Shown here in pieces: positions 9,011-17,128 of a stretch of DNA of 64,000 nucleotides. The notes under the pieces were generated by a model. It worked only from the letters and a program-made list of their open reading frames with translations, was not told where the DNA came from and did no database searches. Every line of letters starts with the position of its first letter. The stretch's first letter is position 1. The translations under genes and the position numbers were made by a program. Where the stretch lies: NCBI RefSeq assembly GCF_001942495.1, contig NZ_MKZS01000001.1, positions 3,525,131 to 3,589,130 of the forward strand. The letters are read 5' to 3'. Source of the DNA: Moorena bouillonii PNG. Its GTDB lineage: Bacteria; Cyanobacteriota; Cyanobacteriia; Cyanobacteriales; Coleofasciculaceae.

Positions 9011-9385
9011 TTATTCATCAATGCGTAGCAGTTTGCGGTAGAATGCCTTGGAAAAATCCGTTATGCGCGATCGCTTAAAGTTCATAATCACTTCGATTAA
9101 GTAATTCACAAACTCAGAATTTTGCATAGTCAGTTCGTAACTGAGATCCGCGTTACCATCAAATTGTAATCGGCAACGAGTTAGTTCAGAAGGAAGATTA
9201 GATACAAACCAACTAGCAACGAAGGGAATACTATCACCGCCTTCTATCTGGCGACGACCTTCTAAAGACCCTTGTTGGTAGAGGCTAATTGCTATAGGTA
9301 AAAGATTGCGTTTATTACCCTGGTAGTAGGGAACATAAATCCCGACAGCTCCTTTGTCGGCAGGCTTAAGTTTTTCGATCGACAT
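9011..9385 (-). CDS. ebsA: EbsA-like type IV pilus/biofilm protein
   Basis: A 124-residue soluble protein of cyanobacterial type. The pattern VGIYVPYYQGNKRNLLPIAI near the start, the centre CRLQFDGNADLSYELTM (about 77-93) and the end FYRKLLRID agree with my memory of EbsA, a small conserved cyanobacterial protein required for type IV pilus function and for biofilm self-suppression in Synechococcus elongatus. No signal peptide or membrane helix is visible. It is followed by the BioD/DRTGG gene 37 bases downstream. Assignment is by recall of conserved residues, not by search. Confidence 0.65.
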   Translation of the reverse strand: MSIEKLKPADKGAVGIYVPYYQGNKRNLLPIAISLYQQGSLEGRRQIEGGDSIPFVASWFVSNLPSELTRCRLQFDGNADLSYELTMQNSEFVNYLIEVIMNFKRSRITDFSKAFYRKLLRIDE

Positions 9386-9620
9386 GGCTGAATATCACTC
9401 AATTGCCGTTTATGGTATTGATATAACTATTCCTATGGAACAATATCCGTGATGGAAAACCCATCACGATCAGATGATCAGTCCAGGAAAATAAGTATTC
9501 TAATACATTACATTGAACTTTCCTATAGGTTAAGCTTATCCCCACAGTTTATAATAGGGGATGATGTGTTTATTCCTACAAGAAGTGTGGATAAAGGTTT
9601 ATTGAGTCTCTAGTCTAGCC

Positions 9621-10028
9621 TCAACTGGGATTAGCCTTGCAACCTACTGGGTAAACCGATTTATACGTAGTAGAACGCTTACCAAACCAAGTGTAACGAT
9701 TATCCCGAATCTGCTCGTAAACCTGATCGCCTAACGACTTCACCCCAGGCATTGCCCGATAAGCCGATACAAAGATATTCCCCAATGGCAATAGACGCCC
9801 AATCTCTTCAGCGGCATCACTTCCTTGCCATCGGCAATCATCAGAAGAAGCATCGATCAAAATCATACCCATCTCACACTCAAGAGGTGTTACCCGTAAT
9901 TTGCCGCAAGCTTCTTTATCCTGCATGGGTATGTAATTAAATAGCTTGCCCTGATCCAAATTTTCTAGTAGCTGTACCAAAGTCACACAAAGATTACAGT
10001 CGCCATCGTAAATAACGTGATATCCCAT
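9621..10028 (-). CDS. DCC-family thiol-disulfide oxidoreductase-like protein (DUF393)
   Basis: 135 residues from the ATG at 10028, which has AAGAGG upstream; the reading frame stays open to 10139, but that extension has no family likeness. The N-terminus VIYDGDCNLCVTLVQLLE holds the DxxCxxC motif that names the DCC family. Later features are LIDASSDDCRWQGSDAAEEI and a C-terminal YRWFG-like stretch (RYTWFGKR). The family has a thioredoxin-like fold and probable redox function, but the partner is unknown. Single gene, flanked by intergenic sequence and a degenerate palindromic repeat at 10159-10203. Confidence 0.85.
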   Translation of the reverse strand: MGYHVIYDGDCNLCVTLVQLLENLDQGKLFNYIPMQDKEACGKLRVTPLECEMGMILIDASSDDCRWQGSDAAEEIGRLLPLGNIFVSAYRAMPGVKSLGDQVYEQIRDNRYTWFGKRSTTYKSVYPVGCKANPS

Positions 10029-10158
10029 TGCTGCCTCTTTCCTAAATCCTAGTTTATCTGCCCCAAAATAGCTTATAACGCTATGTTTGACTACTACTGT
10101 AGTCCTAAAATTGCCGAAGCGTGCCCTATCAAGTTTCAATTGAATCGAACACCCACGC

Positions 10159-10203
10159 GGACCGGACCCGTGGCGAATTTAATTCGACGACTGTAAGCAC
10201 ACC
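10159..10203. repeat. Degenerate copy of the GGCGAATT palindromic repeat
   Basis: GGACCCGTGGCGAATTTAATTCG followed by GTAAGCACACC matches one arm and the centre of the dispersed element seen at 2131, 20957, 38933 and 59523; the second arm is worn. It lies upstream of the DCC-family gene. Confidence 0.6.
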
Positions 10204-10324
10204 GGGACGGAATTGCTCCATACCGCGCGCATAAAAGACAAAATTGAGGCTGATAACTTAATTGAACAGATGATCACAACTATAAACCTAACCTCCCTCA
10301 CCTATACTCAGGAGGTCTGATGCA

Positions 10325-10504
10325 ATGATAATACGATGGCGGCAATTATTGGTTAGAATAACAATTTGGCTAGCAGCTGAGATCATCCTCAACTTTCTGG
10401 GGCTGGACAATCTAGCTGACTACAGCGAGTTCATATACGAGCAGGAGGTTGCCCTATTAAGTCAATACAGGGTTCCAGCCATTGAGAGGCTGCCCCATTC
10501 CTAG
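10325..10504 (+). CDS. Small conserved-looking cyanobacterial protein, 59 residues
   Basis: The ATG at 10325 is preceded by AGGAGG at good spacing (a decoy ATG at 10320 stops after one codon). The product begins MIIRWRQLLVRITIWLAAEI, followed by NFLGLDNLADYSEF, and ends with PAIERLPHS. A hydrophobic segment (about 8-27) suggests a membrane-anchored or amphipathic peptide. I recall similar short cyanobacterial proteins with the LGLDxLADYSEF pattern but no function. The strong ribosome site and the codon pattern support a real gene. Confidence 0.65.
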   Translation: MIIRWRQLLVRITIWLAAEIILNFLGLDNLADYSEFIYEQEVALLSQYRVPAIERLPHS

Positions 10505-11096
10505 TACACCTTGGTAGATATTTGTAACCAGTTGCTTTGAAGATGAAGGGGTGACGGGTCGAGGGAGTGATCAGCTGTGAGGCATCTACATCTAATTTAT
10601 ATATCTAATTTATTGATTTTATTTTAATATATTGAATCGGCAAGGGAGCAGGGACCGATGAGGATCAGGGCATAGGGTTAATGAGTTTTTCGAGCTTAAT
10701 CAAAGCTATACAATTTAAATCCGCGACCCCTTAGACATATATTGATTTTGTGGTTGGTTCACTAATATATCATAATGTCCACGTCCTATTCAACTAATCC
10801 GCATTTAAATTGCAGGCTTTCCGGCACCCCCATGCCCTTATCCCCCCATCCGTTACATCTATTAACCCATCCGTTGCTCCATCTCCTGATCACCCTGAAA
10901 CCTGATCACCCTGAAATAGGCAAATTAGATGGTCAGCAGCTTACCTGAATGGCAAAAGCTGTGAGATTTTACCCTTTCTTTCCCAGCAGCAGTGTCTTCG
11001 GCTACAGTTCTTTGAGCTATCTTGGATAAGAATTGTAAAAGAACACTTAGCTAGATGCAAAACGACAACAATTATTTCGGTCAACAAGGTTGACAC
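10505..11096. other. Gene-free stretch upstream of the channel gene
   Basis: About 590 bases without a convincing reading frame. It contains an AT-rich run near 10590-10635 and short C-rich runs (CATCCGTTACATC, CATCCGTTGCTCC near 10848-10880). No hairpin terminator or recognisable RNA was seen. Confidence 0.6.
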
Positions 11097-12785
11097 ATGA
11101 AACCCCGCATCATTATCTGTGGCTTGGGTCGCACTGGATACAAAATATTCCGCTTACTGAAGCAGCAGGGAGTAGCTGTTGTTGGCATCAGCAACAGAGT
11201 AATGCCTGGTGACGAAAACAATATTATTATTGGAGACTTGCGGGCTGTTTCTACCCTACTTGCCGCTGGACTCGAACATTCCCAAACCCTAGTTCTCGCC
11301 TGTAATGACGATGCTCTCAATCTGGCAATCCTGACTCAGGCACGAGTGATTAATCCCCGGATTCGGATCGTTAACCGATTGTTTAATAGCAGCTTGGGTA
11401 CTCGTTTAGATCAGACCCTACCGGATCATGTCAGCATGAGTGTTTCTTCTCTAGCAGCACCGGTATTTGCCTTCGCAGCAATGGGGAATCGAGCCATTGG
11501 GCAACTCAAGCTACACAATCAAACCTGGCCGATACAAGAAGAAATTATCACCGAAAGCCACCCTTGGATGGGAACACAGTTGAGTGACCTGTGGGATGAG
11601 CGTAGGCGAATGTTGATCTACTACTTACCGATGGACTCGAACTTAGATCTAGTTTCCGCAGTAGCTCAGGGCAAACAGTTACAACCTGGCGATCGCTTAA
11701 TTATTGGTACTCAGCCTCGGTTTCGTCCTAAACGCCAATCCTGGCTACAGAAACTGCTGAAAGTTTTCACAAACTTACAACAGTTTCAGCATCATGCTCA
11801 ACCAATGTTAGTAGTGACCCTTTTCCTACTCCTGATAATTTTTACAGCCACATTGACTTATGTGTGTGTCAACTTAGAAACCTCTATTGTTGATGCTCTA
11901 TATTTTTCTGTGGGTATGATTACGGGTGCTGGTGGTCAAGAAGAAGTAGCAGAAAAGTCCCCGGACACTATTAAGGTATTTACTGCTGTGATGATGTTAG
12001 TAGGGGCTGGTGTGATTGGGATTTGCTATGCTCTACTAAACGATTTTGTCTTAGGTACCCGACTCAAACAGTTTTGGGATGCTGCGAGAGTTCCCTACAA
12101 AAATCACTATGTTGTATGTGGACTGGGAAATGTAGGAGTCCAAATCCTCTACCAACTTCATGCCCAAGGCCATGAATTGGTGGTGATTGAAAGTAACCCC
12201 AACAATCGTTTCCTGAACATTGTTCGTTCTCTTGGTATTGCAGTCATTCACGGAGATGCCAGTTTACCTGCTACACTCACCGCAGCACACATCCAACGAG
12301 CAGAAGCCCTTTTAGCAGTTACTAGTGATGATACAGCCAATTTAGAAATTGCTCTAAGTGCCAAAAGTCTAGCTTCAAAATTGTCAGTGGTTGTCCGCAA
12401 TCAAGACCCGCACTTTTCCCACATGGTACAGCAAGTGTTTGAATTTGAAGCAGTATTGTCTCCCACAGAATTAGCCACCCCTTCCTTTGCAGCTGCCGCA
12501 TTAGGTGGACAAGTGTTAGGCAATGGTATGATTGGTGATACGCTTTGGGTTGCCTTAGCCACTAAAATTACCATCGAACATCCGTTCTGTGGACGCCGTG
12601 TTAAAGATGCTGCCAGGTCCGCTGACTTTGTACCACTGTATCTAGAAACTAAGTATCAAACGATTCATGGCTGGGATTTATTGGAAATTAACCTAGCCGC
12701 TGGTGATCTTTTGTATCTAACTATGCCAGCAGTTGGTTTAGAGCAATTGTGGCGCACAACACCGCCTCAAATGATGGTTAGGTAA
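11097..12785 (+). CDS. Potassium-channel-like protein with two RCK (TrkA-N) domains
   Basis: A 562-residue inner-membrane protein. An N-terminal Rossmann RCK domain (IIICGLGRTGYKIFRLL, about 4-20) comes first. Two membrane helices follow (about 237-260 and 294-318) with a pore loop between them (DALYFSVGMITGAGGQEEVA, about 267-286), and a second RCK domain begins with VVCGLGNVGVQILYQL (about 347-362) and ends near 470-560. RCK domains gate channels by NAD(H) or ions. The usual filter TVGYGD is replaced by TGAGGQEE, so ion selectivity is uncertain. The arrangement RCK-pore-RCK is unusual because most bacterial channels begin with the pore. Start ATG at 11097. It lacks a KtrB/TrkH partner nearby. 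Confidence 0.85.
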   Translation: MKPRIIICGLGRTGYKIFRLLKQQGVAVVGISNRVMPGDENNIIIGDLRAVSTLLAAGLEHSQTLVLACNDDALNLAILTQARVINPRIRIVNRLFNSSLGTRLDQTLPDHVSMSVSSLAAPVFAFAAMGNRAIGQLKLHNQTWPIQEEIITESHPWMGTQLSDLWDERRRMLIYYLPMDSNLDLVSAVAQGKQLQPGDRLIIGTQPRFRPKRQSWLQKLLKVFTNLQQFQHHAQPMLVVTLFLLLIIFTATLTYVCVNLETSIVDALYFSVGMITGAGGQEEVAEKSPDTIKVFTAVMMLVGAGVIGICYALLNDFVLGTRLKQFWDAARVPYKNHYVVCGLGNVGVQILYQLHAQGHELVVIESNPNNRFLNIVRSLGIAVIHGDASLPATLTAAHIQRAEALLAVTSDDTANLEIALSAKSLASKLSVVVRNQDPHFSHMVQQVFEFEAVLSPTELATPSFAAAALGGQVLGNGMIGDTLWVALATKITIEHPFCGRRVKDAARSADFVPLYLETKYQTIHGWDLLEINLAAGDLLYLTMPAVGLEQLWRTTPPQMMVR

Positions 12786-12929
12786 GTTAAAAATGGAACC
12801 CATGGCATCTAATCGAATCTAATCTGCAAATCATGAACCATGAAGGATGAATGATACAACCCTAGCTATTCTCTAAGGTTCATCATTCATCACTCATTAT
12901 CCATCATTACTCGTGCAGGATTAGTGCAG

Positions 12930-13301
12930 TTAGAAAATACCGACTAGAACAATGGAAGTCATTAAGAAACCAGCCAATATCAGAACCATACCAGGTAGGT
13001 TCAACCAATGTTTAACTTCCTGTGATCCTTGAGACCATTCTTCTTGCTGCAGTTGCATCTGCCGAATCACATCGGAAATTGCTTCAGCATCCTTGACATG
13101 GTGTAGTGCCTTGGTGTCACCATCAGGGTATTTCACTACGAAGTAAGTGGGAACTTTGATGTGATCCCCTGTAATATCAATCGTATCGACAGCAACCTGC
13201 TTCGCTTTTTCCTCAATAGTTTGGGGTTCAGTGGCAATTCTATCCCCTGGGTTAGCTGTTAACTTAACTCCCATTCCCATTGGTGATGCGTAGCTGACCA
13301 T
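12930..13301 (-). CDS. Small protein with C-terminal membrane anchor
   Basis: 123 residues from the ATG at 13301, chosen because GGAGG lies six bases upstream; an upstream in-frame start at 13322 is weaker. The first about 95 residues are soluble and charged (VPTYFVVKYPDGDTKALHHV near 52-71, and an EEWSQGSQE stretch), and the last about 22 residues form one hydrophobic helix (GMVLILAGFLMTSIVLVGIF). I do not recognise a family. The anchor would place the soluble domain at the membrane face. It is convergent with the channel gene. Confidence 0.7.
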   Translation of the reverse strand: MVSYASPMGMGVKLTANPGDRIATEPQTIEEKAKQVAVDTIDITGDHIKVPTYFVVKYPDGDTKALHHVKDAEAISDVIRQMQLQQEEWSQGSQEVKHWLNLPGMVLILAGFLMTSIVLVGIF

Positions 13302-13815
13302 AGAAACCTCCAGATAGGTCAAAGTCTTTTATCTGGATTTTATTTTACGTAACTTGGAAAACAATTATTCAGCTTAAGGGCGATATTTTATTTATATTAT
13401 CAATACTTTATATTTTTTAGTAATTTAGCTAAGATTCGAGCGGTTTCCTGTAATCAAATGTAATCTAGTAAATGTAATTTAGCAATTTTTTCTTGAAAAT
13501 CGCCCTGACTCCGATAGCTCCAGCAATCCTGATTAAAAGCTGTTACTGTTTACGAATCGAATCGGATTGTTATAGATTAATGATTAATTTTTTGTTAATT
13601 TCCTTAACCCTTAAATTCACCTAGCTTATAGCCCAAAAAGGAACTTACTGCTCTAAGTCACTAGTTGTGTATAAATTTTATGGGTTGTGTTAAAAACTAT
13701 AAACTATAAATAGTAATAGATAACTATGTTAAAAAAATGTAAATAAATGATTATTTTTGCTATCGGATGTTAAATTAAGGCGGCAACGATATCGCAATCC
13801 AATAAGAGAGCATCT
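13302..13815. other. AT-rich gene-free stretch before DUF2780
   Basis: About 510 bases, strongly AT-rich (many TTTA/TAAA runs). It contains possible promoter-like A/T tracts near 13680-13760 but no definable gene, repeat array or terminator. Confidence 0.55.
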
Positions 13816-14199
13816 ATGGAACTTATTCAACTGTTAACTGAAAACCTGGGAGTGCAAGAAAATCAAGCCCAAGGCGGAGCTGGACTTATTTTCCAACTGG
13901 CAAAGGACAAGCTGGGAGATGATAGTTTTGCCGAAGTAGCGCAATATATTCCAGGGATAAATGATTTGCTCCAAGCAGCACCAAAAAGTGGTGGCATGAT
14001 GGGAGCCTTGGGAGGATTAGCAGCATCAATGGGTGGTGAGGTTGGACAATTAGGCACTCTAGCTAGCCTCGTAGGAGGTTTTTCTCAACTAAAAATGGAT
14101 AGTGGTATGATTTCCAAATTTCTACCGATTGTCCTGTCTTTCGTTCAAAACCAAGGTGGGGACGAGATCAAAAACCTTTTGGCAAAAGTGTTGAGCTAG
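13816..14199 (+). CDS. DUF2780 (VcgC/VcgE-like) protein
   Basis: 127 residues: a helical N-terminus (ELIQLLTENLGVQENQAQGG) followed by glycine/alanine-rich segments (GGMMGALGGLAASMGG, about 56-71) and a C-terminal SFVQNQGGDEIKNLLAKVL. This matches the DUF2780 layout of short proteins with helical and small-residue-rich parts; function is not known. Start ATG at 13816 with AAGAGAG upstream. Lies alone between two gene-free stretches. Confidence 0.75.
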   Translation: MELIQLLTENLGVQENQAQGGAGLIFQLAKDKLGDDSFAEVAQYIPGINDLLQAAPKSGGMMGALGGLAASMGGEVGQLGTLASLVGGFSQLKMDSGMISKFLPIVLSFVQNQGGDEIKNLLAKVLS

Positions 14200-14335
14200 A
14201 GTGATTGATTGGATGGCTGAAATGTGATGGTAATCAGGGATCAACCCAAGACTTGGGTATGTTTTCCCAAAGTAGGGGCATCAAGGAGATCAGGGGGAAG
14301 ATTTTAGGTGGTGACTTAATTTCATTCTTGATGCT

Positions 14336-15211
14336 TCATCCTTGATGCTTCATCCAGACAAGACACTGGTTCAGCTGATCTTGCATAGTCTGAAGATCAG
14401 TATGATACCGGCGTCCATGTCCTGGTAATACCCACTCGAAGGAGTAGTTGGTTAACGTCTCCATTGACTTGATTAATTCCTCCCAGGAGTACCAGCAGTG
14501 GCGACGAAAGGCAATCAGTTGCTGAAGTTGATCAGACCAAGCAAGATGGTCACCGGTGAAGAGAAATTTGTTGTTGTACAGTAGAACAGTGTGACCTTTG
14601 GTGTGACCAGGAACTGGGATAATCAACAGGTCTTTGTCTAAGGGATAAGGCTCAGAACCAGTGAGCTGAATTTCCACATCACGGGTATCAGTGGTAATGT
14701 CATCTCTATGCAAAATGCGTTCGCACTGGAAATGCTGTCTGTATTTGTGATGATCTGCCACATCATCGCGATGGGTCAGGTAAATGTAACGAATCCCACC
14801 CATTGCCTCTAGACGTTTGACCAGTGGTGGTGTAAAGCGGGGAGAATCGATTAAAATATTGCCTTGGGGGCGTTTGATCAGGTAGCTAGCCGCACCGCAG
14901 GAGTTTTCTGAATGGTAGCCGCAATGGTAGACTTTGTCTGCCACTGGTATCGGGAAACTCTGCTGAGCGTCTTTAATCTCTATAGGTTTCTCAACAGTAC
15001 CAATAGAAGAGGTAGGACAAGATAATAGGGCTTGAAGAGCTCTCAATCGTTCTGTCTGATTAGCAGGTTGATGATAAACCGCAGACTGCTGATCAGCACG
15101 ATGAAACACTTCCGCAGTCATCCAACGGCAGGCATCACAATCAATACAGCTGCTATCCACGTAAAAGTCACCAGTGATATTTTGAGCGCGGCGTTGGTTG
15201 AGATTAGCCAT
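14336..15211 (-). CDS. Ferredoxin-like/metallo-beta-lactamase-fold hydrolase
   Basis: 291 residues. The N-terminus (about 16-30) has SSCIDCDACRW, a CxxCxxC cluster like a ferredoxin segment, joined to a metallo-beta-lactamase domain. That domain shows LTHRDDVADHH (about 145-155), PVPGHTKGHTVLLY (about 199-212), LFTGDHLAWSD and a final LPGHGRRYH. The canonical HxHxDH is read here as HRDDVADH, so the second histidine is replaced while the aspartate-histidine pair and later histidines remain. Similar two-part proteins are known from cyanobacteria and plants. Substrate unknown. Start ATG at 15211. Confidence 0.8.
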   Translation of the reverse strand: MANLNQRRAQNITGDFYVDSSCIDCDACRWMTAEVFHRADQQSAVYHQPANQTERLRALQALLSCPTSSIGTVEKPIEIKDAQQSFPIPVADKVYHCGYHSENSCGAASYLIKRPQGNILIDSPRFTPPLVKRLEAMGGIRYIYLTHRDDVADHHKYRQHFQCERILHRDDITTDTRDVEIQLTGSEPYPLDKDLLIIPVPGHTKGHTVLLYNNKFLFTGDHLAWSDQLQQLIAFRRHCWYSWEELIKSMETLTNYSFEWVLPGHGRRYHTDLQTMQDQLNQCLVWMKHQG

Positions 15212-15369
15212 AACTGTCTAGGTCATAGGGATTGCGCTTAGTACCAGGGGATATAGCTATTTCAATTGTAGCCAAAACGCGATTAACCAAAGCGCATTTT
15301 TAACCCAACTATGATTTTTAACCCAACTATGTAGGACAATAAGGCAATACCCGCACCTCTTAGCATCTC

Positions 15370-16122
15370 GTGACTAAATTTCTGTTTGTAACTGACCTTG
15401 ACAATACTTTAGTAGGGGATGATCAGGCTCTGCTTAAACTGAACCCTCTACTAAGTCAGCATCGCCAAGAACATGGTACAAGAATCGTTTATGCTACAGG
15501 GCGATCCCATAGTTCCTACCACGAGCTGAAAGCCGAGAAGCCACTTCTTGATCCAGATGCTCTGATCACCTCTGTGGGTACAGAAATTTATGATAATGAT
15601 GGCCAAGATACGCCCAATCCAGACTGGTCGTCCAAGTTATCTGAAGGCTGGGATCGGGACATGATTGTGGAAACCGCTGCCCAGTATCCTGACTTAATTC
15701 CCCAAGTAGAATCAGAACAACGCCCCTTTAAAGTCAGCTATCACCTGACGGAAGAAGCAGCTTTGAAGGTGCTACCTCAACTGGAATCTCAGCTTCAAGG
15801 AAGGGGTGTTAATTTCAAGTTGATCTATAGTGGTGGGAAAGACTTAGACATTCTACCCAGCAATAGTGATAAAGGTCTAGCAGTAGAGTTTTTACGGCAA
15901 CAGTGGGGAATTGATTCGGAACGGACAGTGGTTTGTGGCGATTCAGGAAATGACATTGCCTTATTTAGCGTTGGCTTTTCCCGAGGAATTATAGTGGGTA
16001 ACGCCCGACCAGAACTTCGCCAGTGGTACGAAAACAACTCAGCAGATTACCATTACCTGGCTAAAGCTAACTGTGCAGGTGGTATAATCGAAGGTTTGAA
16101 TTATTTTAGCTTTTTGAGTTAG
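15370..16122 (+). CDS. Sucrose-phosphate phosphatase-like HAD hydrolase
   Basis: 250 residues, starting at GTG 15370. HAD motif I is FVTDLDNTLVGDD (about residues 6-18) with the nucleophile and acid aspartates, motif II is the T of YATGRS, and motif IV is VVCGDSGNDIALF (about 188-200). Length and cap region (SVGTEIYDNDGQ, SYHLTEEAALKVL) fit the S6PP family, in which sucrose 6-phosphate is dephosphorylated to sucrose, a common osmolyte in cyanobacteria. No sucrose-phosphate synthase gene lies within this window. Another S6PP-family phosphatase, such as mannosylfructose-phosphate phosphatase, cannot be excluded. Confidence 0.85.
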   Translation: MTKFLFVTDLDNTLVGDDQALLKLNPLLSQHRQEHGTRIVYATGRSHSSYHELKAEKPLLDPDALITSVGTEIYDNDGQDTPNPDWSSKLSEGWDRDMIVETAAQYPDLIPQVESEQRPFKVSYHLTEEAALKVLPQLESQLQGRGVNFKLIYSGGKDLDILPSNSDKGLAVEFLRQQWGIDSERTVVCGDSGNDIALFSVGFSRGIIVGNARPELRQWYENNSADYHYLAKANCAGGIIEGLNYFSFLS

Positions 16123-16477
16123 CTTTTTGAGTTATTAGTAATGATCGCCAATAAATAAGAAATAGTTAATAGTTACAAGTTGCAGGTTAATCGAGTTACA
16201 AGTTGCAGGTTAATCGAGTTACAAGTTGCAGGTTGGTAGGTTGCAGGTTATGCTCTCAACTATCCTTCAGTATTTTCGTGGTGGAGTACAACCTTAAACC
16301 AAGCGTGGCCTTTTGGCTACGCGTGCGCGTTCAACCAACAAACCTTGGCCTTTTGGCCACGGGTGCGCGTTCAACCTATCCTACACCGAACACCAAAGGC
16401 GAACAACCTTAAACCAAGGTTAAACTAACATTCAACCTTAAACATTCAACCTTAAACGAACCTTAAACCTTCAACTA
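16123..16477. repeat. Repeat-filled spacer before ruvA
   Basis: Contains direct repeats of GAGTTACAAGTTGCAGGTTA (about 16176-16235), GGCCTTTTGGCTACGCGTGCG / GGCCTTTTGGCCACGGGTGCG units near 16305-16365, and several AACCTTAAAC words. No gene. Confidence 0.75.
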
Positions 16478-17113
16478 ATGATCAGCTATCTCAAGGGGAC
16501 AGTAGCTAGCATTCAAAAAAGCACTGGTAATCGCGTCACTCTGATTCTAGATGTCAACTACATTGGGTATGAAATACAAATCACTCGCCGTTTGTCCCAG
16601 GAGTTGCCCGTAGCTTTATCGGAAAAAACCGTGCAAATCTTCACCCATTTGCAAATCCGGGAGGAGCAACAGGTGCTATACGGTTTTGCTTCAGCCGCTG
16701 AGCGGGATTTGTTTCGTCAGTTAGTTAGTGTCAACGGTATTGGTGCTCAATTAGCGATCGCACTACTAGACACCTTGGGATTGCCTAATTTAGTCCAAGC
16801 GATTGTCACAGGTAATATTCGTGCCTTATCTAAAACCCCTGGTGTGGGTAGCAAAACCGCTGAACGCATTGCTCTAGAACTGAAAACGAAGTTGGCTCAA
16901 TGGCATAAGGTATCGGAGGTAGAGTCCCCACTATCTGCTAATGGACTCTCACCAGGGATTCAGGAAGATGTGGAGATGACCCTGTTAGCTTTGGGATATG
17001 AAAATGATGAAATCGCTCAAGCACTCCATGCTATTAGTGAGGATGCTCAGGTAGCTAAAAGTAAGAATGCGGAAGATTGGATTCGAGAAGCGATCGCTTG
17101 GTTGAGTCGCTGA
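16478..17113 (+). CDS. ruvA: Holliday junction branch migration protein RuvA
   Basis: 211 residues with the RuvA architecture: OB-fold domain (MISYLKGTVASIQKS at the start; THLQIREEQQVLYGF near 62-76), tandem helix-hairpin-helix motifs (LVSVNGIGAQLAIALLD and LSKTPGVGSKTAERIALEL, about 86-134), and a C-terminal helical domain that contacts RuvB (EMTLLALGYENDEIAQAL). RuvA forms tetramers on four-way junctions and loads RuvB during recombination repair. Length is slightly above the usual 190-205. No ruvB or ruvC nearby. Convergent with the sensor kinase, stops 15 bases apart. Confidence 0.96.
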   Translation: MISYLKGTVASIQKSTGNRVTLILDVNYIGYEIQITRRLSQELPVALSEKTVQIFTHLQIREEQQVLYGFASAAERDLFRQLVSVNGIGAQLAIALLDTLGLPNLVQAIVTGNIRALSKTPGVGSKTAERIALELKTKLAQWHKVSEVESPLSANGLSPGIQEDVEMTLLALGYENDEIAQALHAISEDAQVAKSKNAEDWIREAIAWLSR

Positions 17114-17128
17114 TGATTTTCCTGAAAG

